A stretch of DNA of 64,000 bases, taken from assembly GCF_900537065.1 (NCBI RefSeq), contig NZ_UNRC01000002.1, forward strand, positions 36,342-100,341, given 5' to 3'. Under the pieces are notes generated by a model, which saw only the letters and a program-made list of their open reading frames with translations, searched no databases and had not been told where the DNA came from. The position numbers and the translations under genes were made by a program. Positions 35,547-44,126 of the stretch are shown in pieces; the first letter of the stretch is position 1; each line of letters starts with the position of its first letter. Source of the DNA: Sphingorhabdus sp. Alg239-R122 (GTDB lineage Bacteria > Pseudomonadota > Alphaproteobacteria > Sphingomonadales > Sphingomonadaceae).

Positions 35547-36736
35547 CAGTGAGAAACCGGGATATGCGGGGTCAACCCATTATTTTTCTGGGCATTGTGG
35601 CATGTGTCTGGATACTGGCGCGGATCATTGCCTATCTGCCGGGTCAGGATGTGGTAATGCAAAACCCCTATGCCGCGCATATACCTTCGCCGGCCGCCGC
35701 CATGGCAGAAACTGATATAGCAGAAAATGCGGTTCAGGTTGGTGGAGTACCATATGCCATACGCGGCTATTTGCATAACACCAGCACAACCGAAAATCAT
35801 GACCGGCGTTATATTTCCCAGCACTATACTTCTACGCCCAAGCCACACGGAAGGGGTATTGATCCAGCCATCATGGCGCAGCATCACCTGCTATATATGC
35901 GCAGTTCCGGTTATATGAGCGGACAGGGTTTCCAACGTGCATTTGCCGCAGGCGCGCAAAATATGCGATCTGATAAATGGCGGCATCTGGAAACCGGATT
36001 GCAGCAGCCGTCTTTCCTGCCTGCACCAGCCATATCAACATCGCGGCCTGGCAGATGGTCTTTGCAGGGCTGGGCTTTTGTCCGACAGGGCGGCCAGGCA
36101 CTAAGCGTAGGGCAGGGGCAATATGGCGGAAGCCAATTCGGCGTGACGGGCCGTTATACGCCCAACCCGCAAAGCAAAAGGCCGGTCCATCTTTATGCCC
36201 GTCTTGCCAGCTCCCTGCCAGATGGTGGCAGGCCTGGCTTTGGTGATGCGGATGTCGCGCTGGGCGCTGTGGTACGGCCATTGCCTGCTATTCCGGCAGC
36301 ATTGGCGGCGGAGCAAAGGTTTGGGCTTGGCAAGAACGCGCGAACGCGCCCTGCCGCCTATGCTGTTACGCAGATCCCGCCAGTGAATCTGCCTGCGCGC
36401 TTTTCCGCAGATATATATGCACAGGCAGGAGCGGTGGGCGTAAAAGATACGCAGCTGTTTTTTGATCTGCAGATGGTGGCGGAGCGGAAAATTGCCCGTC
36501 AGGGCAAGGCCGACGTCTCAATGGGCGCGGGATTATGGTCGGGCGGACAGACAGGCGAAAAAAATGCCACCGGTGCGCGGGACAATACAGTCCGGCTGGA
36601 TATCGGTCCGCGTGCTTCAGTGCGCTTTCCTGTCGCGAGGGGCCGTGCAAAGCTATCGCTTGACTGGCGGCGGCGCATTTCCGGAAACGCGCAGCCAGGT
36701 TCAGGAGTGGCACTCACACTCGCCACCGATTTCTAA
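35543..36736 (+). CDS. exported protein, possible NfrA C-domain-like beta barrel
   Basis: A 397-residue protein with an N-terminal hydrophobic segment (about 12-32, signal or anchor) and a mostly beta-patterned remainder. The last 100 residues alternate in strand-like fashion (for example L-F-F-D-L-Q-M-V-A-E, V-R-L-D-I-G-P-R-A-S-V-R-F, A-K-L-S-L-D-W-R-R-R-I) and end in a terminal Phe (L-T-L-A-T-D-F), as outer-membrane proteins do. This resembles the C-terminal domain of NfrA. There is no TPR region, unlike E. coli NfrA. Overlap with the upstream glycosyltransferase stop (ATGA) suggests the two work together. The family call is an inference. Confidence 0.55.
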   Translation: MTVRNRDMRGQPIIFLGIVACVWILARIIAYLPGQDVVMQNPYAAHIPSPAAAMAETDIAENAVQVGGVPYAIRGYLHNTSTTENHDRRYISQHYTSTPKPHGRGIDPAIMAQHHLLYMRSSGYMSGQGFQRAFAAGAQNMRSDKWRHLETGLQQPSFLPAPAISTSRPGRWSLQGWAFVRQGGQALSVGQGQYGGSQFGVTGRYTPNPQSKRPVHLYARLASSLPDGGRPGFGDADVALGAVVRPLPAIPAALAAEQRFGLGKNARTRPAAYAVTQIPPVNLPARFSADIYAQAGAVGVKDTQLFFDLQMVAERKIARQGKADVSMGAGLWSGGQTGEKNATGARDNTVRLDIGPRASVRFPVARGRAKLSLDWRRRISGNAQPGSGVALTLATDF

Positions 36737-36862
36737 CGCGATAACTTCTAATGCGATAAAGGGGCGGTTTTTGCCGCGGTAGTTACGGCGCGCGCAAATT
36801 ATTATCGCCAATCGTGCTGCGCGAGCTTTTGCTTGGCTGCAAAACAGGATACAGCAGCCCAT

Positions 36863-37777
36863 ATGGACGTTTACCTCCCCATAGCCAATATGTCGGTCAA
36901 TGCGCTGGTCATTATCGGGCTGGGCGGGCTGGTCGGTTTCCTGTCGGGCATGTTTGGCGTGGGCGGCGGTTTCCTGACAACACCATTGCTGATCTTTTAC
37001 GGCATTCCCCCTACGGTGGCGGCTGCATCCGCCTCGACCCAGGTGACAGGTGCCAGCGTTTCCGGCGTTATTGCTTACACGCGCCGCAAGGGGGTTGATT
37101 ACCATATGGGCGCGGTGCTGGTCGTTGGCGGCCTGCTGGGCACAGTATTCGGGGCCATGCTATTCAGCCTGCTGCAACGGCTTGGGCAGATCGATACGGT
37201 TATCAATATTTTATACGTGCTGATGCTGGGCAGCATTGGCGGTATGATGGCGAATGAAAGCATCCGTACGGTAATTGCGATGCGGACCGGGCGGCAGCTG
37301 AAAGCAAAGAAGCGCCGTCACCATCCGCTGGTGGCCAACATGCCGATGCGGTGGCGTTTTTACCGCTCGGGCCTTTATATTTCCCCGCTCGCACCGCTTA
37401 TACTTGGTTTTGTAACGGGCATCCTGACAATCCTGCTCGGCGTGGGCGGAGGTTTCGTGATGGTGCCGGCCATGCTTTACCTGCTGGGCATGGGCGCACA
37501 GGTGGTGGTGGGCACATCGCTGTTCCAGATACTGTTTGTCACGATAGCTTCGACCATGGTGCATAGCATGACGACCAAAGCCGTGGATATTGTGCTGGCC
37601 GTTCTGTTGTTATTGGGCAGTGTTGTCGGGGCGCAACTGGGTGCGCGTTTTGCGCAAAGGCTAAAACCTGAATATCTGCGCCTGCTACTGGCCGCTCTGG
37701 TTTTGATTGTCGCGTTGCGGTTGGCCATCGGCCTTGGTTGGCAGCCAGATGAAATTTATACGGTGACGGTGCAGTAA
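36863..37777 (+). CDS. sulfite exporter TauE/SafE family membrane protein
   Basis: A 304-residue polytopic protein with two repeated halves, each having the TauE/SafE signature: G-G-L-V-G-F-L-S-G-M-F-G-V-G-G-G-F near 25-41 and G-I-L-T-I-L-L-G-V-G-G-G-F near 183-197. The family exports sulfite, sulfoacetate or related anions. I start at the ATG at 36863; the frame is open from a TTG at 36833 but the added residues look unlike a start. It precedes a TIGR02186 gene by 2 bp, a pairing seen widely in alphaproteobacteria. Confidence 0.85.
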   Translation: MDVYLPIANMSVNALVIIGLGGLVGFLSGMFGVGGGFLTTPLLIFYGIPPTVAAASASTQVTGASVSGVIAYTRRKGVDYHMGAVLVVGGLLGTVFGAMLFSLLQRLGQIDTVINILYVLMLGSIGGMMANESIRTVIAMRTGRQLKAKKRRHHPLVANMPMRWRFYRSGLYISPLAPLILGFVTGILTILLGVGGGFVMVPAMLYLLGMGAQVVVGTSLFQILFVTIASTMVHSMTTKAVDIVLAVLLLLGSVVGAQLGARFAQRLKPEYLRLLLAALVLIVALRLAIGLGWQPDEIYTVTVQ

Positions 37778-37779
37778 CA

Positions 37780-38550
37780 ATGCGGCGCTGGCATCATATC
37801 CTGCTCACCTTTCTGGCCTTTGCCAGCATGCCGGGCCTGGCCGCCGCGCAGGAACCGACACTGGTGCCTGAGGTGTCACAGCGTGAAATCAACATTCAGT
37901 ATGGTTTTACCGGGGCGGAGCTGTTGTTGTTTGGCGCGCTGGTAGCCCCAGGTTCATCTTCGGGCAAGCAAACGGACATTGTGGTGGTGCTAAAAGGCCC
38001 GGTACAACCCATAATAGTGCGCGAAAAACAACAGATTGCCGGAATCTGGGTCAATGCGGAAAGCACGGAATTCAGATCGGCCCCGGGATATTTTGCCGTT
38101 GCCTCTTCGCGGCCAATCGCAGACATAGTCGATGACAAGACCGCTGCCATATATGAGCTTGGGCTGGATTATCTGCAGCTTTCCCCGGCAGGGTCGATTG
38201 ACCCGGAGGAGCAAAGGCGGTTCACGGCGGGGCTGGTTGACCTGAAATCACGTGGCGGGCTGTATGGTGAGAGCGGCAATAGTGTGACGATCAGTGAATC
38301 CGTACTGTATCAGGCACGTATCCAGATACCTTCCAGCGTACCAGTGGGGACCTATACCGCTGAAACTTTCCTTATTCAGGATGCCCGGGTGCTTGCTGCG
38401 GCGGTGCGCGAGGTGGAAATCCGCAAATTTGGTTTTGAAGGGTTTCTGGCATGGATGGCGGAAGATATGTCATTCATCTACGGCCTGGCCGCCGTCACCA
38501 TATCCCTGCTCTTTGGCTGGGCAGCAGGAAATTTTTTCCGCCGCGATTAA
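37780..38550 (+). CDS. TIGR02186 family protein
   Basis: A 256-residue protein with a signal peptide (about 1-23, A-A-A-Q), a periplasmic beta-sandwich-like domain, and a C-terminal membrane helix near 228-248 followed by R-R-D. It matches TIGR02186 in its opening (I-N-I-Q-Y-G-F-T-G-A-E-L-L-L-F-G-A) and in its tie to a TauE/SafE permease gene two bases upstream. Function is unknown; it is likely an accessory to that permease. Confidence 0.82.
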   Translation: MRRWHHILLTFLAFASMPGLAAAQEPTLVPEVSQREINIQYGFTGAELLLFGALVAPGSSSGKQTDIVVVLKGPVQPIIVREKQQIAGIWVNAESTEFRSAPGYFAVASSRPIADIVDDKTAAIYELGLDYLQLSPAGSIDPEEQRRFTAGLVDLKSRGGLYGESGNSVTISESVLYQARIQIPSSVPVGTYTAETFLIQDARVLAAAVREVEIRKFGFEGFLAWMAEDMSFIYGLAAVTISLLFGWAAGNFFRRD

Positions 38551-38660
38551 AGGTGTTTTAAGCCTTTGAGAACCGTTTAAAGCCTTTATTTACCCTATTT
38601 GGCTATGAGATCTGGATGCAAGATTATGCGCAGCCAGAAAGAGCAGATAGGGGCCAGGAC

Positions 38661-40349
38661 ATGGATATTCGCCAACAGGATTTTGACGGGCGCCAGCCCG
38701 CGCCAGAGCAGGATGTGACAGCTGTCGCGGCGGCCAGCCAGAATGCGCTCGCGCAATATGAGATTGGCGAAATCATCGAAATATCAGGTGCCGGTTCAAA
38801 AATCGTCATTGATGTGGAGCGGCTGGAGGGACTTTTGGATGATCCCGATCCCAGCATCGCCATGGCGGGGCAAGTGGGTAGCCAGATCAAGATCAAGCTG
38901 GGCGAGCGCTCCGTGCTTGCGAATGTGCGTACCCAGCAGATGCATCCGCGCCAGGGCGGTCTCATTATTGCCAGCATCGACTTTCTGGGCGAAGGTGATG
39001 AGGAAGTCCTGACAGGTCGTATCTATAATTTCCGCCGCGGCGTGACGCGGTACCCGGTTCCAGGCTCACCTGTCTATGCGGCCAGCAGTGAAGATCTGAA
39101 ACAGATATATGCCGCCGATGCGCGTGCCAATGTTGAAATCGGCACGGTGTATCCCACCAGCGATATTCGCGGTGCGCTTTATGTCGATGCGATGCTGGGC
39201 AAGCACTTTGCGCTTCTGGGTTCGACGGGTACAGGTAAATCGACCAGTGCGGCGCTGATCCTGCACCGGATATGCGACCTTGCCCCCGAAGGGCATATTG
39301 TGATGGTCGACCCGCACGGGGAATATAGTGCGGCGTTCAAAGGCAATGGCGCGCTCTATGATGCCAACAACCTGTCGTTGCCCTATTGGTTGATGAACTT
39401 TGCCGAACATTGTGAGGTGTTTGTGAAATCATCAGGTGCAGACAATCAGACAGACAGCGATATTCTGGCTAAATGCCTGCTGAGGGCGCGGGCCAAGAAC
39501 CGGCTGGCCGAATCAATCGGCAAGCTGACCGTGGATTCGCCGGTGCCCTATTTGCTGTCCGACCTTCTCAACGAGATCCAGACTGAAATGGGCAAACTCG
39601 ACAAAAGCTCATCCAGTGCGCCTTATATGCGGCTCAAGACCAAGATTGAGGAACTGAAAGCCGATCCACGCTATTCCTTCATGTTCTCCGGCATGCTGGT
39701 GGGTGACACCATGGCCAATTTCATAGCCAAGATCTTCCGCCTGCCATCCGAAGGCAAACCGATTTCGATAATCGACGTGTCATCAATGCCGTCTGACATT
39801 ACCGCGACTGTGGTTGCGGTGCTCAGCCGGCTGGTGTTCGATTACGCCATCTGGGCGCGCAACGAGCCGCAGCGCCCGATCCTGTTCGTATGCGAAGAGG
39901 CGCACCGCTACATTCCTTCAGATGACAAGGGCGGTGACAGCGTGGTGCGCGATATCCTGAGCCGGATTGCCAAGGAGGGCCGTAAATATGGTATCTCACT
40001 GGGCCTGATAACCCAGCGTCCGTCCGACCTTGCCGAGGGCGTGCTGTCGCAATGCGGTACGATCATCGCCATGCGCCTCAACAACGACCGCGACCAGGCA
40101 TTTGTGAAAGCCGCCATGCCCGAAGGCGCGCGCGGCTTCCTCGATTCGATACCGGCGCTGCGCAACCGCGAATGCATTATCTGCGGTGAGGGTGTGTCGA
40201 TCCCGATCCGCGTGTCGTTCGACAATCTGGAAGAACATCGCCGGCCTGCATCAGAAGACCCGAGCTTCAGTGAGCTTTGGCAGGAACAGGGCGGTGAGGA
40301 AGAGATGATAGGACGGGTAGTCCACCGCTGGCGTAACCAGGGCCGATAA
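38661..40349 (+). CDS. HerA-like DUF87 ATPase
   Basis: About 562 residues from the ATG at 38661 (AGGA 5 bp upstream; the frame is open from 38616). An N-terminal beta-rich HAS-barrel region (about 30-130) precedes an FtsK/HerA-type ATPase with Walker A G-S-T-G-T-G-K-S-T near 190 and Walker B I-L-F-V-C-E-E-A-H near 410, then the late G-L-I-T-Q-R-P-S-D arginine/sensor segment. HerA proteins are hexameric translocases that in archaea pair with the NurA nuclease. No nuclease gene is adjacent, so a role in DNA end processing is only possible, not shown. Confidence 0.85.
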   Translation: MDIRQQDFDGRQPAPEQDVTAVAAASQNALAQYEIGEIIEISGAGSKIVIDVERLEGLLDDPDPSIAMAGQVGSQIKIKLGERSVLANVRTQQMHPRQGGLIIASIDFLGEGDEEVLTGRIYNFRRGVTRYPVPGSPVYAASSEDLKQIYAADARANVEIGTVYPTSDIRGALYVDAMLGKHFALLGSTGTGKSTSAALILHRICDLAPEGHIVMVDPHGEYSAAFKGNGALYDANNLSLPYWLMNFAEHCEVFVKSSGADNQTDSDILAKCLLRARAKNRLAESIGKLTVDSPVPYLLSDLLNEIQTEMGKLDKSSSSAPYMRLKTKIEELKADPRYSFMFSGMLVGDTMANFIAKIFRLPSEGKPISIIDVSSMPSDITATVVAVLSRLVFDYAIWARNEPQRPILFVCEEAHRYIPSDDKGGDSVVRDILSRIAKEGRKYGISLGLITQRPSDLAEGVLSQCGTIIAMRLNNDRDQAFVKAAMPEGARGFLDSIPALRNRECIICGEGVSIPIRVSFDNLEEHRRPASEDPSFSELWQEQGGEEEMIGRVVHRWRNQGR

Positions 40350-40451
40350 AAACTGGAGATTGCAGCGATCTGCTACGTCGCTGCGCCTTGGAAGTGCTTT
40401 TAGCACTCCCCGCGGCTGGCTTCTCGCAGCTCACTACAATCTCCAATTTTT
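40348..40451. repeat. ~100-nt imperfect palindromic element
   Basis: AAAAA-C-TGGAGATTG (40348-40362) pairs with CAATCTCCA-A-TTTTT (40437-40451), one mismatch in 15 positions. Inside are two perfect hairpins, CAGCGA/TCGCTG (40363-40383) and AGTGC/GCACT (40393-40407), and a third GC-rich segment. It fills the gap between two convergent genes and stops 39 bp before queE ends. A T-run follows the outer stem on both strands, so it could be a bidirectional terminator. Its layered structure also fits a REP/BIME-type intergenic repeat; one copy is seen in this window. Confidence 0.65.
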
Positions 40452-40489
40452 ACGGCTTTGCCATTGAATACCGTTTGGGCGAGATGCAA

Positions 40490-41230
40490 TTACGTTCCGC
40501 GCGTATCCCCGTAGAGGTGGATATGCAGCCGGTCGGTCATGGCATAGCCGTTTTGCAGGGCAAGTTGGGCAAGCCATTTTTCCTTTGTTCGCAGCTCTTC
40601 GGACGTCACGCCTTCTGGCATCAGGAAAATGCGCGCGACCGGGACATTGAACCGTTTTTGCAGCGCATTTACCTCTTCCATGTCTTCTGGCGCAGCGATT
40701 ACGAACTTGAACCAGCTGCGCGGGTCAGCGGCATAGGCGGTTAGTGCCAATGCATTGATGCGCTCGTCTTCCCCATTGCCCGAATGGGCGAGCTTGGGGG
40801 AGATATTTATCTGGTCCACGTGCGCGTCAAAAGCAGCGAGCAGTTCCACACTGCCATTGGTTTCTATTTCAATGTGATATGCATCGCCAAGCAGGGCGCA
40901 TAGCTGTGCCAGCACGCCCTGTTGCAGCAACGGTTCGCCGCCGGTAAAGATAATGCGCGGGCAGTCAAAAGCGCGGATGGCCTCTGCCACATCGGCAATC
41001 TCCATGGCCAGGCTGTTGTCGCCACGATCATATTTCCGTCCGTCACGATGGTCAAAGTCGGTGCCGTTAAAATTCCATGTATAGGCAGTGTCGCACCATG
41101 TGCAGTGCAGGTTGCACCCCGACAGCCGTACAAACACTGACGGTTGGCCTGTGCTATATCCTTCGCCTTGCAGTGAATGGAATATTTCCGGTTTTCCCGG
41201 AGCGGTGGTGGCCAGGCGGAGTTTGGGCAT
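40490..41230 (-). CDS. queE: 7-carboxy-7-deazaguanine synthase
   Basis: A 246-residue radical SAM enzyme of queuosine and deazapurine synthesis. The cluster motif is C39-x3-C43-x2-C46 (G-C-N-L-H-C-T-W-C), a form of CX3CX2C shared by most QueE proteins. F-T-G-G-E-P-L-L is the SAM contact, and E-T-N-G-S follows. It converts 6-carboxytetrahydropterin to CDG. It lies 15 bp downstream of valS on the same strand. The H-S-L-Q-G-E-G start is typical of the family. Confidence 0.93.
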   Translation of the reverse strand: MPKLRLATTAPGKPEIFHSLQGEGYSTGQPSVFVRLSGCNLHCTWCDTAYTWNFNGTDFDHRDGRKYDRGDNSLAMEIADVAEAIRAFDCPRIIFTGGEPLLQQGVLAQLCALLGDAYHIEIETNGSVELLAAFDAHVDQINISPKLAHSGNGEDERINALALTAYAADPRSWFKFVIAAPEDMEEVNALQKRFNVPVARIFLMPEGVTSEELRTKEKWLAQLALQNGYAMTDRLHIHLYGDTRGT

Positions 41231-41245
41231 CGTCCGCCTTTTCCC

Positions 41246-43891
41246 TTAACCCAGCCGCGCCAGTGCGGCCTGCAACCGCTCTGCCTCGGCGGTTTTATCG
41301 GCATGGTCTGCGCGCGCTTTTTCCACCGCTTCGGGCTTGGCGCGTTCGACGAAGTTGGCGTTGCTGAGGCGGCCCTCGAGTGATTTCGCCTCTTTCATCA
41401 CGCCTTCCATCGCTTTATTCAGCCGTGCCTTTTCGGCGGCAATGTCAATCACGCCTTCAAGGGGCAGCACATATGTCGCGCCGTCCACCACGATCTGCGC
41501 CGCTGCACCATCGGGGGCTTTATCCGCAGTCACATGTTCTAGGCGGCCCACACGGTCGAGCGCGGCTTTCTGCCGTTCGATACGCGCCATCAGGTCCGTA
41601 TCACCATCGCGCACATGCGCGGTCATTTTCGCGCCGGGCGGAATATTGAGCTCAACCTTGGCGGCGCGTACTCCGCTCACCAGCTTGATGATCCAGTCGA
41701 TCTCCGCCTTCGCTTCTGCATCCACATTCGCGCGCGGGTCGGGCCATTTGGCGACGATCAGGTCATAAGTCCGCCCGCCTTTGTCCGCCGCCATGGAGTG
41801 CCATAATTCCTCGGTGATAAACGGCATAAAGGGGTGCAGCATGACAATAATCTGGTCGAGCACCCAGCCCGCAACCTTGCGTGTTTCATCGGCATTGTCG
41901 CCCTGCATTTCGGGCTTGATAAGCTCCAGATACCAGTCGCAGAACCGGTCCCAGACAAAGTGATATATGGTGTTCGCCGCCGCATCGAAACGCAGGTCGG
42001 TGAGCGCCTTGTCCAGCGTTTCCAGTGTTTCCACCACTTCGGAAATAATCCAGCGGTTGACAGGCAGGCTCGCTTCGGGCGCTTTCAGCGTATCGCTCGC
42101 GCCAATACCGTTCGCTTCACAGAAACGCGCAGCATTCCACAGCTTGGTGGCAAAATTGCGATATCCCTCGACGCGTTTTTTATCCATTTTAATGTCGCGG
42201 CCCTGGCTTTCCATTGCCGCCATAAAGAACCGCAGTGCATCGGCGCCATATTCGTCGATCAGGCCCAGCGGATCGACCACATTGCCTTTCGATTTCGACA
42301 TCTTGCTGCCATCATCGGCGCGCACCAGCCCGTGCAGGTAGAGCCGGTGCCACGGCACATCACCCATGAATTCAATGCCCTGCATCGCCATGCGCGCATC
42401 CCAGAAAAACAGGATATCAAAGCCTGAAATCAGCAGGTCACCCGGATAATGGCGTTTCAGGTCGGTCGTTTCTTCCGGCCAGCCTATGGTCGCAAACGGC
42501 CAGAGCGCGGAGGAGAACCATGTATCGAGTACGTCCTCATCGCGGGTAAGCGTTACGCCTTCACCGGCCAGCGCCTGCGCCGCCGTTTCGTCTTCGGCGA
42601 CATAGACTTTGCCATCGGTATCAAACCAGGCCGGTATCCGGTGTCCCCACCAAAGCTGCCGTGAGACGCACCATGGCTGGATATTTTCCATCCAGTTGAA
42701 ATAGGTCTTCTCCCAGCTTTTCGGGACAATCTCGATCTTGCCTGATTTCACGGCTTCGATCGCGGGCTGGGCCAGCGTTTCGGCATCGACATACCATTGG
42801 TCGGTTAGCCATGGCTCGATAACCTCGTTAGAGCGGTCGCCATAGGGTGTCTGGATGACGCGGTCTTCGATATTTTCGAGCAGGCCTTCTGCTTCAATCG
42901 CTGCCACAACCTTTTTGCGCGCGTCGAAACGGTCCATCGCCAGATAATCTTCGGGGATCAGGCCATCACTGGTCTGGCACACCTTGGCCTCGGCATCGAG
43001 CATGTTGAGCATCTCGGCAGGCGCAAATCCTGCGCGTTTGCCCACCTCAAAATCGTTGAAATCATGACCCGGTGTGATTTTCACCGCGCCTGACCCCAAC
43101 TCAGGGTCAGCATGTTCGTCAGTGACAATCGGCACCAGGCGGCCTGTGATCGGGAGCTTGACCATCTTGCCAACCATATCGGCATAGCGTTCGTCAGACG
43201 GGTGCACCGCGACTGCCATATCGGCCAGCATGGTTTCGGGCCGCGTGGTGGCAACCGAAATCGAACCACTGCCATCCCCCAACGGATATTTGAAGTGCCA
43301 GAACTTACCGTTTTTCTCGACCGTTTCCACTTCAAGATCGGAAATCGCGGTTTTCAGGCCCGGATCCCAGTTGACGAGCCGCTTGTCGCGGTAGAGCAGG
43401 CCTTTATTGTAGAGATCGACAAACACTTTAGTCACTGCCCGCGTAAAGCCTTCGTCCATGGTGAAACGTTCGTTCGACCAGTCCATTGAACAGCCCAAAC
43501 GGCGCAGCTGGCCGGTGATCGTGCCGCCGCTTTCCTCTTTCCATTCCCAGACTTTCGACACGAATTCATCGCGGGTGAAATCGGTGCGTTTTTGCTGTTT
43601 GGCATTTAATTGCCGCTCAACCACCATCTGCGTGGCGATGCCCGCATGATCGGTACCGACCACCCACAGGGCATCCTTACCCTTCATCCGTTCGTGGCGG
43701 ATGATGATGTCTTGGAGCGTATTGTCGAGCGCATGGCCGATATGCAGGCTGCCCGTCACATTGGGCGGCGGGTTCACAATGGTGAACGGCTCGGCATCAT
43801 CGCGGGCGGGGCGGAACAGGCCCTTTTCTTCCCAATGGCTGTACCAGCGGGTTTCAATCGCAGCGGGGCTGAAATTCTTTTCAAGTGTCAT
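41246..43891 (-). CDS. valS: valine-tRNA ligase
   Basis: An 881-residue class I aminoacyl-tRNA synthetase. H-I-G-H is at 50-53, the editing (CP1) domain lies at about 190-340, K-M-S-K-S near 530, the anticodon-binding helical domain follows, and the C-terminal 70 residues are an arginine/lysine/glutamate-rich coiled coil ([10 protein letters not shown]) that binds tRNA, as in other ValRS. Length is normal. The next gene downstream is queE. Confidence 0.97.
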   Translation of the reverse strand: MTLEKNFSPAAIETRWYSHWEEKGLFRPARDDAEPFTIVNPPPNVTGSLHIGHALDNTLQDIIIRHERMKGKDALWVVGTDHAGIATQMVVERQLNAKQQKRTDFTRDEFVSKVWEWKEESGGTITGQLRRLGCSMDWSNERFTMDEGFTRAVTKVFVDLYNKGLLYRDKRLVNWDPGLKTAISDLEVETVEKNGKFWHFKYPLGDGSGSISVATTRPETMLADMAVAVHPSDERYADMVGKMVKLPITGRLVPIVTDEHADPELGSGAVKITPGHDFNDFEVGKRAGFAPAEMLNMLDAEAKVCQTSDGLIPEDYLAMDRFDARKKVVAAIEAEGLLENIEDRVIQTPYGDRSNEVIEPWLTDQWYVDAETLAQPAIEAVKSGKIEIVPKSWEKTYFNWMENIQPWCVSRQLWWGHRIPAWFDTDGKVYVAEDETAAQALAGEGVTLTRDEDVLDTWFSSALWPFATIGWPEETTDLKRHYPGDLLISGFDILFFWDARMAMQGIEFMGDVPWHRLYLHGLVRADDGSKMSKSKGNVVDPLGLIDEYGADALRFFMAAMESQGRDIKMDKKRVEGYRNFATKLWNAARFCEANGIGASDTLKAPEASLPVNRWIISEVVETLETLDKALTDLRFDAAANTIYHFVWDRFCDWYLELIKPEMQGDNADETRKVAGWVLDQIIVMLHPFMPFITEELWHSMAADKGGRTYDLIVAKWPDPRANVDAEAKAEIDWIIKLVSGVRAAKVELNIPPGAKMTAHVRDGDTDLMARIERQKAALDRVGRLEHVTADKAPDGAAAQIVVDGATYVLPLEGVIDIAAEKARLNKAMEGVMKEAKSLEGRLSNANFVERAKPEAVEKARADHADKTAEAERLQAALARLG

Positions 43892-44126
43892 GCTCTGCCT
43901 TTGCCAGTGTGCGCAGGCTTATTCAAGCCGGGAATGAGAGGTTGCCTGGACTAGCAGCTATTCACTTCGCGAATGCTTCCGGCTATCCAACACCCGGCAG
44001 GCGCCAAATCCAACAGGATTGACGGGCTTTGGCGCAAAACAAGGGCTCCTGGGCGCGAAGCTAAGGGAAGTTAAACCGATATGGTAGGTTTTGCCTGGTC
44101 ATGTACCTGCAAAATATAAAGGGCGT

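Noticed and set aside
38556-38600. Possible CtrA site upstream of the HerA-like gene
   Set aside because: TTAA words occur, but the spacing is 15 bp or the second half deviates, not the TTAA-N7-TTAA arrangement.
38661-40349. HerA-like ATPase as part of a defence system (HerA-nuclease type)
   Set aside because: No adjacent nuclease, Sir2 or DUF4297-type partner; neighbours are housekeeping or transport genes, and the gene is of the widespread DUF87 type.
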